This document shows, in pieces, positions 1-9,145 of a stretch of DNA of 63,794 bases. Numbering within the stretch: the stretch's first letter is position 1; the number at the start of each line of letters is the position of its first letter. This DNA comes from a virus. The translations under genes and the position numbers were made by a program. Below the pieces are notes generated by a model. That model had not been told where the DNA came from. It did not search any database and saw only the letters and a list, made by a program, of their open reading frames with translations. The stretch spans positions 1-63,794 of the IMG/VR virus record IMGVR_UViG_3300004282_000002; one strand, 5' to 3'.

Positions 1-1578
1 GATACGGATGATATTCAATTTCAGTTAAATGTCGGAATATGGATAACATGGACTCAGTGGCGAGCATTAGGGTTTGATGCACATTCACAGGTTATTGATC
101 CTAATTTTATAGATACAATTAACTTTGCTCCTACTGCACGACTCGACTATGGAACAAGTCTTGGTTCATCATATAATGAAGGATTGGCTGTTGATGCTGT
201 ATGGGGTTCAGGAGATCCGGCTACGGCAACGCAAAATGGAGACTGGCAGGTAGGTGCAACTATTTATGAAACATCACCAACGGCATTCTATGTGGCTACT
301 GATGGAGATAATGATGGTGCAGGAACAATAAGTGATCCCTGGGCAACATTTGGTAAAGCATTCAGTACAGCAGTTGCAGGCGATACTGTTTACTTCAGAG
401 GTGGCACTTATCCAATAGAATCATCTAATGGATTGGGTTATCAATATGATTCAGATAATCATAATGGTACGGCAGGAAATTGGGTGTGTTATTTTAATTA
501 TCCCGGTGAAGTGCCTATATTAGATTGTAATGCGGTTGTAAATACTGGATTTAATGCTGCTATTGTTCTTAATGATGCTGAGTATATTCATTTTAAAGGT
601 ATTCATATTATTAACGTTAATGAAGTAAACGACCCTCCTAATGGTGGTATATGTTATGGTATATATACAGAAAGGAACTTCCATGTTAAGTTTGAAAACA
701 TGGTATTTCATGATATTGGTGGTAAGGCATTAAATCAAGGAACATCATATTATACCGAGGTAATAAATTGCGATGCTTATGATTGCAATGATAAGTACAG
801 TCATGCTCCTGGTGGATGGGCAACAGGATTTTCAAATGAAAATTCAGCATCAGATGATTGTTATACTTATTACTACGGATGCAGGGCATGGAACTGTTCA
901 GATCAGGGATTTAGTACTGGTGGAGATCGTGGCACAGTTATTTATGATCGTTGTTGGGCTTATGATAATGGACTTAATACTGATGGGGAAGGGTTTAATT
1001 TCAAACTCGGATATATGAATATTAACCCATCAGCAAACGATCCTCATGTGATAATGAAAAATTGCATAGGTGCTTATGGAAGATATGGAGGCATGACTAC
1101 AAACGATCAGGGATATTACGGACAGTTTCTCTATGTCTACAATAATTTCTTTTATCACAATGGAAACTATGGAGTATTTGTGCTGAATCCGGCAGATAAT
1201 GACCTAAGAAGAACATTCAGAAATAATATAAGTTATGATAGTCCTGCTGAGTATGTAATTAATCCTTATACGGCAAGCAATAATTCATGGGATTCTGAAG
1301 TAACTGTTACAGCAGATGATTTTGTCAGCTTGGATTATTCACAGATGAAAGCAAGCAGAAAAGCAGATAATTCATTGCCTGATATTACATTTGGAACGTT
1401 AGTAGAGGGTAGTGATCTTATTGATGCAGGATTAGACGTGGAATTAGATTTTAATGGTACTGCACCGGATTTAGGTTGGGATGAGTTTGGTGATGAACCT
1501 CCAGAACCAAGTGTCTTTAAGTTTAAGTTTCATAATAATCACTGGATGATAAGTAAAAGAGGAAAACTATTAAAATGA
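1..1578 (+). CDS. Tail spike/fibre with right-handed beta-helix, 5' end outside window
   Basis: The reading frame is open from the first base, so the N-terminus is missing and the TTG at 184 is not the real start; 525 residues are visible. After a linker comes the typical beta-helix opening (GDNDGAGTISDPW, then GDTVYFRGGTYPI), a long region of short Asn/Gly-rich coils, and a short Lys-rich end. This fits the pectate-lyase-like folds used by phage receptor-binding or depolymerising spikes. Residues 12-85 (TQWRALGF to DWQVGATIY) closely match the second helix end in the 5201-8095 gene, so the two are paralogues. No catalytic residues can be assigned by eye. Virion location and receptor role are inferred from the fold and the fibre neighbours. 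Confidence 0.75.
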   Translation, partial: DTDDIQFQLNVGIWITWTQWRALGFDAHSQVIDPNFIDTINFAPTARLDYGTSLGSSYNEGLAVDAVWGSGDPATATQNGDWQVGATIYETSPTAFYVATDGDNDGAGTISDPWATFGKAFSTAVAGDTVYFRGGTYPIESSNGLGYQYDSDNHNGTAGNWVCYFNYPGEVPILDCNAVVNTGFNAAIVLNDAEYIHFKGIHIINVNEVNDPPNGGICYGIYTERNFHVKFENMVFHDIGGKALNQGTSYYTEVINCDAYDCNDKYSHAPGGWATGFSNENSASDDCYTYYYGCRAWNCSDQGFSTGGDRGTVIYDRCWAYDNGLNTDGEGFNFKLGYMNINPSANDPHVIMKNCIGAYGRYGGMTTNDQGYYGQFLYVYNNFFYHNGNYGVFVLNPADNDLRRTFRNNISYDSPAEYVINPYTASNNSWDSEVTVTADDFVSLDYSQMKASRKADNSLPDITFGTLVEGSDLIDAGLDVELDFNGTAPDLGWDEFGDEPPEPSVFKFKFHNNHWMISKRGKLLK

Positions 1579-1602
1579 TTAATTATATAATAATATATAT
1601 TT

Positions 1603-2091
1603 ATGGCAATTAACGAAGTAGAGTTATTAACTCAAATATTTGACGAAAGAATAAAAGGTCTTTATATAAAAATGGACTCTGAATTTACTGTCTTAAACCA
1701 TGAGTTGAGACAGATAAAAGAACAAGTGTTAAAGACAAATAATAGAGTTAATCATCTTGAAGATGACCTATGGGCTCTAGAAAAAAAGGCTGATGAGGCT
1801 ATTGCCGATGGTAAACACATAATAGATACAAGGGCTACAGAGTGTCCTAATGTTGTAAAGTTTGAAAAGCTAGATAATAGAATAGATGATACCATTATTC
1901 TATTTACAGAAAAACATAAAGAAATAGATAATGATATGAAGTCATTAAAGGATGAGCTCAGAGATGGTTTATTTTTTATGAGACATCCTAAGTTATTGGT
2001 AGCATCACTTGTAATATTAATAACATTTGTTGTGATAACATTAGTAAAAGATGTCTCACCAACATTATTTGGAATATTAAATAGTAATTAA
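1603..2091 (+). CDS. Coiled-coil protein with C-terminal membrane anchor
   Basis: 162 residues. Residues 1-125 are highly charged with heptad-like spacing, predicting a long coiled coil. Residues about 132-150 (LLVASLVILITFVVITLV) form a single transmembrane helix, followed by a short tail. It lies between two fibre genes, behind an AT-rich leader without Shine-Dalgarno sequence. I do not recognise the family. Similar coiled-coil plus membrane proteins near tail genes sometimes act in lysis or as membrane-attached accessories, but nothing here proves that. Confidence 0.6.
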   Translation: MAINEVELLTQIFDERIKGLYIKMDSEFTVLNHELRQIKEQVLKTNNRVNHLEDDLWALEKKADEAIADGKHIIDTRATECPNVVKFEKLDNRIDDTIILFTEKHKEIDNDMKSLKDELRDGLFFMRHPKLLVASLVILITFVVITLVKDVSPTLFGILNSN

Positions 2092-2103
2092 AAATATAAA
2101 AAA

Positions 2104-2616
2104 ATGGCATTTTCTCTCGCATTTACGACTACAGATTATGATCAAGGCAAATCTATATTAATAGAAGATGCCTCAACTGGTACTCCTTGGCCTACATTAA
2201 CAGCAGCTACATTCACAATAACTTCTCTATATACAGGTACGGTACTTCCTGTCAGTCCTGTTGTCAAAACTTATACTCAAACAATAGCGGCTGGGTTTTC
2301 TTTAGAGTTGAAAAATACAGATCTTGGATTTGCCATTGATGATACGATACCTGATAGTGTATACAACATAGTGATGACAGTCACTGGTTCTGCCGATACA
2401 TATACTAGCGAGGAAGTTGTATATTATAATGCTATGTATACTAGGGATAATTTTATATCCACTAAGGCTGCATATATAGATGACGTATATAATAAAGATC
2501 AAGATTATGCAAACTGGCTAGACTTTCTTATTACTGCTATAGAATCAAATGCAGTTAGTGGCAATAGTTCAGCAATTTATTACATTTTTGATATTTTTGG
2601 TCGCCTAAATGAATAA
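2104..2616 (+). CDS. Putative structural protein of the fibre locus, beta-rich
   Basis: 170 residues, Thr/Ser/Val-rich N-terminal two-thirds that look like a beta-sandwich (residues 1-110), then a helical C-terminus containing the DDVYNKDQDYANW segment. The stop codon TAA at 2614-2616 shares one base with the ATG of the following lectin-like gene, which indicates translational coupling. No catalytic motif or signal peptide. The family is not recognised; a small baseplate or fibre-adaptor role is inferred only from position. Confidence 0.55.
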   Translation: MAFSLAFTTTDYDQGKSILIEDASTGTPWPTLTAATFTITSLYTGTVLPVSPVVKTYTQTIAAGFSLELKNTDLGFAIDDTIPDSVYNIVMTVTGSADTYTSEEVVYYNAMYTRDNFISTKAAYIDDVYNKDQDYANWLDFLITAIESNAVSGNSSAIYYIFDIFGRLNE

Positions 2617-4067
2617 TGGCATTAACTACAGAGGAGATATTAAATTGCGTTGAGTTATTTAATGAATATTCTAACTCAAATGTTCCATTAGTTTATGATA
2701 CTAACACTAAATGGTTGGTAAATGAAGCATATGCTAAGTTCACATATGATAGAGTAAAGAACTTTAGATTAGGTGCTGATGATAATTATACAATAAGACA
2801 AATGTGTTTTATTAAAAATCTCTGGAAATTATTAATGCGATGGCTACTTGATTGGTTAACACCAACGCCAGTAGTTTCCCCATTGTTAGATATTGATGGT
2901 AATGAATATACTACGGTTACTATTGGAACACAGGAATGGATAGTTCAGAACCTAAGAACAACACATTATGCCGATGGTTCTGATATACCTAATATTACAT
3001 CTAATGGATCAGCTACAGATTATGATGATTGGTTTCTTCCTAGTAAGGATGAATTAAAAGAAATGCATGATGAACTTCATGCTTATTCCGTTGGTGATTT
3101 TGGGAATAGTGCTTATTGGAGTTCTTCGGAAAATGATGCAACAACGGTTTGGTGTCATCATTTTGGAACTAATATGCAATTTAATGATTATACAAAACCA
3201 GATCCATTATCAGTTCGTGCTTGTCGTTTTTTTACATCTATATCTCCTTCTTATTCATTAAGAGATGTAGGACCAGCAGGAGGATTAATATTTTATAAAA
3301 ATGGTAATGATTATTTAGAAACAGCGCCCACTGATACAGGCATTAATCAGGCATGGAGTAATGTAGATGATGTTGCTGTAACAGGAACAGGAACAACAAT
3401 AGGGACAGGACAAGATAATACTACTGCGATAATTGGGCAAGTTGGTCATACTGCAAGTGCAGCAAAGTCATGTAATGATTACACAATTATTGTTGGAGAT
3501 GGATGGGCTGGTGATACCATTGGTGCATATTGTTGGTACAATAATGATGAAGTAGGTTACGGATCAGTACATGGTGCTCTTTATAATTGGTATGCAATAG
3601 ATAATGCAAAGGATCTTGTTTATTTTGAAAGAGATAATATAGAAGAGTTAGGATGGAGGGTGCCTAGCGAAGTAGACTTTAATTTATTGGTATCATTTAT
3701 TAATGGTGGTTCATTAACTGGTGGTATATTAAAAGAAACTGGAATAACACATTGGGCAAATCCCAATACTGGTGCATTGGATTCTTATGGATTTAAAGCT
3801 CTTGGGTCTGGATATAGAGATGCTAGTGGGAACTTTTTATCAATAAACCAAACACTTATTCTTGGGAGTTCATATTTATTCTCACCTGGATTTAATTATG
3901 ATATAATATTACATTATGATTCTAGTTCATTAGGAAGTGGATATGAAAATACTTCTTATGGATTATCTGTACGTTGCGTTAGAGATATAGCAATCTCTTC
4001 TCAAGTAACAGTTGATGATACATCAGTATTAAGTGATAGTACAATAATAACAGTAGATAATGGCTAA
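2616..4067 (+). CDS. Tail fibre with rearranged C-type-lectin-like (FISUMP/DUF1566) domains
   Basis: 483 residues. Residues 10-71 are a helical segment related to the 8106-8363 protein. Residues 92-134 match the start of a FISUMP (Fibrobacter paralogous) domain (DGNEYTTVTIGTQEW). Residues 135-206 match the end of a DUF1566-type domain (WFLPSKDEL, YWSSSE, SVRACRF). Residues 211-296 match the start of a DUF1566-type domain (GPAGGLIFY, TGTTIGTGQDNTT, AAKSCNDY). Residues 297-457 match the end of FISUMP (GAYCWYNND, GALYNWYAI, GWRVPSE, SVRCVRD). Both families have C-type-lectin-like folds often used for receptor binding. The half-domain order looks like two reciprocal chimeras joined together. It overlaps the next gene by 8 bases. 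Confidence 0.7.
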   Translation: MALTTEEILNCVELFNEYSNSNVPLVYDTNTKWLVNEAYAKFTYDRVKNFRLGADDNYTIRQMCFIKNLWKLLMRWLLDWLTPTPVVSPLLDIDGNEYTTVTIGTQEWIVQNLRTTHYADGSDIPNITSNGSATDYDDWFLPSKDELKEMHDELHAYSVGDFGNSAYWSSSENDATTVWCHHFGTNMQFNDYTKPDPLSVRACRFFTSISPSYSLRDVGPAGGLIFYKNGNDYLETAPTDTGINQAWSNVDDVAVTGTGTTIGTGQDNTTAIIGQVGHTASAAKSCNDYTIIVGDGWAGDTIGAYCWYNNDEVGYGSVHGALYNWYAIDNAKDLVYFERDNIEELGWRVPSEVDFNLLVSFINGGSLTGGILKETGITHWANPNTGALDSYGFKALGSGYRDASGNFLSINQTLILGSSYLFSPGFNYDIILHYDSSSLGSGYENTSYGLSVRCVRDIAISSQVTVDDTSVLSDSTIITVDNG

Positions 4068-5199
4068 GCAAATAATTAATATAGGTACAGCTCCTAATGC
4101 TGGTAATGGTGATCCATTACGTTCAGCAATGGATATTGCCAATGATAACTTTACAGAACTCTATGATGCTGAAGCATTAAATACTGCTAAAGTAACAAAT
4201 GCTACACATAGTGGCGATGCAACTGGTAGCACATCATTAACACTTGCTACTGTAAATGCCAATGTTGGTAGTTTTACAAATGCGAATATAACAGTTAATG
4301 CCAAAGGATTAGTTACGTCTGCTTCTAGTGGTGTAGGTGGCGGTGGTGATATGGTATATCCTGGAGCTGGCATAGCGTTATCAAGTGGTTCGGCATGGGG
4401 TACTTCTATAACAAATAACTCCACAAACTGGGATACTGCATATAGTTGGGGCAATCATGCTAGTTCAGGATATTTAGTTAGTGCTACACACCTAGCTGCA
4501 TATAATCATGGGAATATTGCTAATGGACAAACGGCTTATGGTTGGGGTAATCACGCAAGCGCTGGATATCTTACATCCCAGACATCACATGCGGATGTTG
4601 TTGTTGATGGAGATTTCACTAGTAATGGTATTCTTAAAAGAACGTCTTCTGGTGTATATGGTATAGTTACTGATAATTCAACAAATTGGAACACAGCTTA
4701 TGGATGGGGTAATCATGCAGGGTTATATCTTGGATTAACAGCTACTGCCGCAAGTGCAACTATATTAGCTACAACTAGAACTATTAATGGTGTTTCTTTT
4801 AATGGTAGTGCTAATATAACTGTACCTAGTGATATAGCCCCAGGGGCGGCTGGAAATATATTAACATCAACAGGTTCTGTATGGGTAAGTGCTATAAATG
4901 GTGGTACTGTTACATTAACAGGAACTCAAACATTAACTAATAAAACATTAACATTACCAAAAATAAATGAAGATATTGTAGTATCAACCACTTCTACTGA
5001 ATTAAATGTATTGCATAATCTAGATCCTAATTTAATATATATAGGTGACGCTATTGCTGAAATACCAGTATATAATGCTACTACAACAGAGATAACCAAT
5101 ACTGCTACTCCCGTTGAGGGATTGATGAGATTTGATACAACATTACATGTGATGAAATTCTGGGATGGATCGGTTTGGAAAACAATAACAACTAACTAA
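4060..5199 (+). CDS. Modular tail fibre with WGNH repeats
   Basis: 379 residues. The N-terminus (INIGTAPNAGNGDPLRSAM, then DNFTELYD) is a common phage fibre attachment motif. The centre has three repeats of the form TAYxWGNHxxxGYL near residues 126-220, a low-complexity Ser/Thr/Ala region, and the TLTGTQTLTNKTLTLP element found in many fibres. The C-terminus (MRFDTTLHVMKFWDGSVWK) resembles a terminal fibre tip module. Such proteins trimerise along the fibre axis. Start chosen because the ATG overlaps the end of the previous gene in an otherwise tightly packed run. Confidence 0.8.
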   Translation: MAKQIINIGTAPNAGNGDPLRSAMDIANDNFTELYDAEALNTAKVTNATHSGDATGSTSLTLATVNANVGSFTNANITVNAKGLVTSASSGVGGGGDMVYPGAGIALSSGSAWGTSITNNSTNWDTAYSWGNHASSGYLVSATHLAAYNHGNIANGQTAYGWGNHASAGYLTSQTSHADVVVDGDFTSNGILKRTSSGVYGIVTDNSTNWNTAYGWGNHAGLYLGLTATAASATILATTRTINGVSFNGSANITVPSDIAPGAAGNILTSTGSVWVSAINGGTVTLTGTQTLTNKTLTLPKINEDIVVSTTSTELNVLHNLDPNLIYIGDAIAEIPVYNATTTEITNTATPVEGLMRFDTTLHVMKFWDGSVWKTITTN

Positions 5200-5200
5200 T

Positions 5201-8095
5201 ATGGCAACTAAATATGTATCACTTACTGGTAGTGACTCTAATCCTGGAACAATAACACAACCTTGGAAGACATGGCATTATGCTATGCAACCAGGTAGAG
5301 GTGATTCTCTAGCTCCAGGTGATACTTTGTTTGTTAGAGGTGGAACCTATGGATCAGATTATCTATATGGACATTCTGGAAGTAGTTATTATGGTGTTCG
5401 CGTTAGTGGTTTAAATGGAACTTCAAGTCAGCATATCATTATCTCCGCTTATCCTGGTGAAACACCAATACTTGATGGACAGAGTTTTCAAACTACCGAT
5501 CATCAACATGTTGGAATAGGATATTATTCTTGTAGTTATATAGATTTTATTGGATTACATTGTACTAATTTCATACAGTGGTCTGATAACGCATATCAGT
5601 CTCTTGGATGGTATGGTAGTGCGTGTAACCAAATAACTCATACATTATGCACTAACTATCGTAATGGTGATGGATTTGCACTTAAAGATGGATCAAATAA
5701 TATATGGTATACAAACTGTGATTCATGGGGTAATGGTGATAGGTATAATGGTGGTGGCGATACTCCAGGTGGATTGGCTAATGGATTTTATGCTGCACCA
5801 GTAGAGGGAGGACATATTTATTATAGAGGATGCAGGTCATATTGGAACTCTGATGATGGATGGGATCATTTTGGAGGTGCTGGATATATTGAGTATGATA
5901 ACTGTTGGGCATTTGGAAATGGTGTATGTCCTGCGGGAGATTTGCTACCAGAGATAACTGGTGATGGTGCTGGGTTTAAACTTGGTCCACAAGGACCCGA
6001 TTCTCCTATAGAAGATGATTACCAAAGGATATTAAAAAATTGTTTAGCGTTTGAAAATACAGAATGTGGTTTTGATATAAATACTGATGATACGAATACT
6101 AGGGTGCGCATAACTTTACTTAATTGCACATCTGCTAGCAATGGAGTTGAGGGATATCAATTCTACTGGGATGATTCATTGGGATTAGTCAAGAACTGTA
6201 TAAGTTATGATGAGCCATCTAGTATTGGCGACCTTACACATGGAGGTACTGTTCAGTCGCGCAATAGCTGGAATACTCCTCCTAATGCTACAGTCACATC
6301 TGCCGACTTCAAGAGTGTTGATTCGACTCAGGCTCTTAGAACTAGAAACTCAGGAGATGGTAGTTTGCCATTAATGGATTATCTTCATTTATCAGCAACT
6401 GCGACTGATTTGATCCATGTTGGTCTACAGGTTACTGCGTTTGATAACGTAACTGCATTAACTGAAGATGGAGATGGTGTTGCATATGCTAATCCACCGT
6501 CTATTGGAGCTTTTGAATACGTTGTTAGTGGTACATCATTACCATCTGTTACAACGACAGCAGTTACTAGTATTACTAATACCACTGCCTCTACTGGTGG
6601 TAATGTTACAAGTGATGGTGGTGCTACTGTTACTGCTCGTGGTGTATGTTATGCTACATCATATAATCCAACACTTTCTAATTCATACACAACTAATGGC
6701 ACTGGTATAGGATCATTTACATCATCCTTATCTGGATTAACACTTGGTACTACATATCATGTTAGAGCCTATGCTACAAATAGTATTGGTACTTCATATG
6801 GATCTGATGTACAGTTTACTACTACCGGTGGATCTGGTACTGTTCTAAATGTAACAGGTCAAACATATCTAAGTACTGATCCTGACGAGTCATCGTTATA
6901 TACAGCCGCTCACTCAGTTGCAACAACATTTAGTTTTACAAATAACTCTTTAACGTCAAATAATATAGCTGGATATCTGTTAGAGGCTGGCGATGAAGAT
7001 ATTGCTTCTACTAATAACTATCTAGATGGAGCCTTAATATCTGGGAATAAGTTTACTTGGACTGGCATACAAGATGGTAATATAATAACTCATGGTTTAT
7101 TTATTGGATATATGAAGAACGATATTATCCAATATAACTATATGAATAATTTACCATTTGCAATTGTTACTAAATCAGGAACTGCTGCTGGAGTTAATAT
7201 GATTAATACTACTGGTGTTATAGCATATAATGTTATAAAGAACTCACTAGTAGGTATAAGGATAAAAGGAATAAATGGGACATTGATTTATAATAATACC
7301 TTTTATGATAATCTTAGTAATAATGATAATTTTATTTATATATCACCTAATACAGATAAAGCTGTTCCAGCTAATTCAACTGGTACTGTTATAAAGAATA
7401 ATATCTTTTATACAACCAATGGTAATGGCATATTATATTTTGAGGAAGCTGGCGATTTATCTGGGTTGGTATGTGATTATAATATATATTATTCCGAGAC
7501 AGGTAATGTTTATTTTTGGAATGGGAGTAGTTGGTTGAATTTTACCCAATGGCAAGCGCTAGGATACGACTCTCATTCATATGTACAGAATCCAAATTTT
7601 ATTAATAATACTAGTTTAGTTCCTGCTGCTAGAATAGATAGAGGTACTAATCTTGGTACGTCTTATAATAGTGGCTTAGCTACGAATAATACCTGGACTG
7701 TAGCTGTATCTCCAATCACTGCGTTACAGAATGGTACATGGCAAGTAGGAGCTTATGTCTATGGAGCATCTGGTACTGTAGTAGTTCCTACGATAACAAC
7801 ATCATCTGTTACAAATCTTACTTCTACATCTGCAACTTGTGGTGGGACAATAACATCGGATGGAGGTGGAGCAATAACTAGTAAGGGAATATGTTATAGT
7901 ACTTCTCCCAATCCAACTATATTGGATACTACTATAGATGGAGGAACTGGATCTGGTACATTTTCCGTATCACTAACTGGTCTTACAAAGAATAACACAT
8001 ATTATGCTAGAGCATATGCAGTAAACTCTGCTGGTATTAGTTATGGCTCTGATGTATCATTTACTACTAGAGCATATAAGATTGTTGTATTTTAA
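5201..8095 (+). CDS. Large tail spike: two beta-helices separated by FN3-like domains
   Basis: 964 residues. Residues 1-430 form a first beta-helix (GSDSNPGTITQPW, GDTLFVRGGTYG, many NNIWYTN-type turns). Residues 447-546 are an FN3/Ig-like domain (VTTTAVTSITNTTASTGG to GSDVQFTT). Residues 550-845 form a second beta-helix with NNxF/NNIFY turns. Residues 858-960 are a second FN3-like domain nearly repeating the first (TTSSVTNLTSTSATCGG to GSDVSFTT). No signal peptide. The end of helix two (FTQWQALGYDSHS) is paralogous to the start of the spike at 1-1578. Likely role is host polysaccharide binding or degradation; the enzymatic activity is not demonstrable from the sequence alone. Confidence 0.75.
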   Translation: MATKYVSLTGSDSNPGTITQPWKTWHYAMQPGRGDSLAPGDTLFVRGGTYGSDYLYGHSGSSYYGVRVSGLNGTSSQHIIISAYPGETPILDGQSFQTTDHQHVGIGYYSCSYIDFIGLHCTNFIQWSDNAYQSLGWYGSACNQITHTLCTNYRNGDGFALKDGSNNIWYTNCDSWGNGDRYNGGGDTPGGLANGFYAAPVEGGHIYYRGCRSYWNSDDGWDHFGGAGYIEYDNCWAFGNGVCPAGDLLPEITGDGAGFKLGPQGPDSPIEDDYQRILKNCLAFENTECGFDINTDDTNTRVRITLLNCTSASNGVEGYQFYWDDSLGLVKNCISYDEPSSIGDLTHGGTVQSRNSWNTPPNATVTSADFKSVDSTQALRTRNSGDGSLPLMDYLHLSATATDLIHVGLQVTAFDNVTALTEDGDGVAYANPPSIGAFEYVVSGTSLPSVTTTAVTSITNTTASTGGNVTSDGGATVTARGVCYATSYNPTLSNSYTTNGTGIGSFTSSLSGLTLGTTYHVRAYATNSIGTSYGSDVQFTTTGGSGTVLNVTGQTYLSTDPDESSLYTAAHSVATTFSFTNNSLTSNNIAGYLLEAGDEDIASTNNYLDGALISGNKFTWTGIQDGNIITHGLFIGYMKNDIIQYNYMNNLPFAIVTKSGTAAGVNMINTTGVIAYNVIKNSLVGIRIKGINGTLIYNNTFYDNLSNNDNFIYISPNTDKAVPANSTGTVIKNNIFYTTNGNGILYFEEAGDLSGLVCDYNIYYSETGNVYFWNGSSWLNFTQWQALGYDSHSYVQNPNFINNTSLVPAARIDRGTNLGTSYNSGLATNNTWTVAVSPITALQNGTWQVGAYVYGASGTVVVPTITTSSVTNLTSTSATCGGTITSDGGGAITSKGICYSTSPNPTILDTTIDGGTGSGTFSVSLTGLTKNNTYYARAYAVNSAGISYGSDVSFTTRAYKIVVF

Positions 8096-8105
8096 TCAAA
8101 GACAC

Positions 8106-8363
8106 ATGACATACACTACTTTAAAGTCAATAATAAACGAAGCATATTCTGAGTTCTCTAGTGACTATATTACTAATGAGATACTTGGTGCTAATAATAA
8201 CTATAGCACTAGGAGGATATGTTTTGTAAAAGCTATATGGAAAACACTTCTTAACCAAAGTGGAGATGAGTCACTTGATTTATTAACTAAGGTTAATATA
8301 CAAGAGTGTATTCGTCTATTCAATAAGTTCTCTAATTCTAAAATACAAATTGAATACGTATAA
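8106..8363 (+). CDS. Small helical fibre-locus protein, permuted paralogue of a fibre N-terminus
   Basis: 85 residues. I choose the ATG at 8106 because an upstream start would overlap the previous gene by more than 50 bases. Residues 11-46 (NEAYSEF to CFVKAIWK) match residues 36-71 of the 2616-4067 protein, and residues 67-78 (ECIRLFNKFSNS) match its residues 10-21, so the two blocks appear in swapped order. The stop codon overlaps the start of the next fibre gene by one base. It is probably a structural adaptor or chaperone-like piece of the fibre; the function is unknown. Confidence 0.65.
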   Translation: MTYTTLKSIINEAYSEFSSDYITNEILGANNNYSTRRICFVKAIWKTLLNQSGDESLDLLTKVNIQECIRLFNKFSNSKIQIEYV

Positions 8364-9142
8364 TGAATTTATCAGGAAATAGAAGCGATTCAACAAGGGC
8401 ATTAGTTTCTCCTACAACTATTAGTACGTCATCAATGTCATTGTCTGGCACTAATGAATTGCCAATAGCATATGCATCAGAAACTGATCCAATATTCTCT
8501 GCTTGGAATAGGTCTACTGGTATTATTATAACTGAGGCGCAGATACAACCAGGAATAGCATTTCCGGTTACGTTAACAGGAATACAGACTCTTACTAATA
8601 AAACAATAACTAGTCCATTGGGATTAGTGAAAGCCGATGTTGGACTTTCTTTAGTTGATAACACTGCAGATCTTAGTAAACCGCTTAGTATAGCAATGTC
8701 TGTTGCGTTAGCATTAAAAGAAGACTTATCTAATAAGAGTTTGAATATAGTTACTGATGCTTTATCAGATACCAAATATCCATCAGTAAAGGCTACAAAA
8801 ACATACGTAGATAGTAAGATTGTTGGAATATTCGCTCACAATGATACTACTGCTAAACAGGGTGGTAGTGCTGGAGAATATTTCCACTTAACAACTGCAC
8901 AACATACTATTGCAACACAAACAGCTACTGCCGCTAGAGCTGGATATCTTAGCGCTGCAGATTTTATAGCATTTTCCGCCGCTGGAACTGGGGTTGCAAC
9001 ATCATTAGTTACAACTAATTTCAGTATAGTGGAATCAGGTGGTAAGTTACTAATTAAATATGGAGGCACAACTATAGCTTCATTTTCTAGTGCAGGTTAT
9101 TTTAAGGCTAAGGATGAAATAAGTGCTTTCACTACACCGTAA
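8363..9142 (+). CDS. Tail fibre protein
   Basis: 259 residues made of fibre modules: TLTGIQTLTNKTITSP, then VDNTADLSKPLSIA followed by ALALKEDL (the classic VDNTxDxxKP repeat of phage fibres), KATKTYVDSKI, and GEYFHLTTAQHTIAT. The last 35 residues (GGKLLIKYGGTTIASFSSAG to AFTTP) closely match the last 35 residues of the next protein. That suggests a shared terminal tip or docking module. Starts at the stop codon of the previous gene. Confidence 0.75.
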   Translation: MNLSGNRSDSTRALVSPTTISTSSMSLSGTNELPIAYASETDPIFSAWNRSTGIIITEAQIQPGIAFPVTLTGIQTLTNKTITSPLGLVKADVGLSLVDNTADLSKPLSIAMSVALALKEDLSNKSLNIVTDALSDTKYPSVKATKTYVDSKIVGIFAHNDTTAKQGGSAGEYFHLTTAQHTIATQTATAARAGYLSAADFIAFSAAGTGVATSLVTTNFSIVESGGKLLIKYGGTTIASFSSAGYFKAKDEISAFTTP

Positions 9143-9145
9143 AAA

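Noticed and set aside
184-1578. Start of the first spike at 184
   Set aside because: The codon is TTG and the frame is open and paralogue-like from base 1, so the gene begins outside the window.
2616-4067. Diversity-generating retroelement acting on the lectin domains
   Set aside because: No reverse transcriptase or template repeat is seen in the window, although the fold is a typical target.
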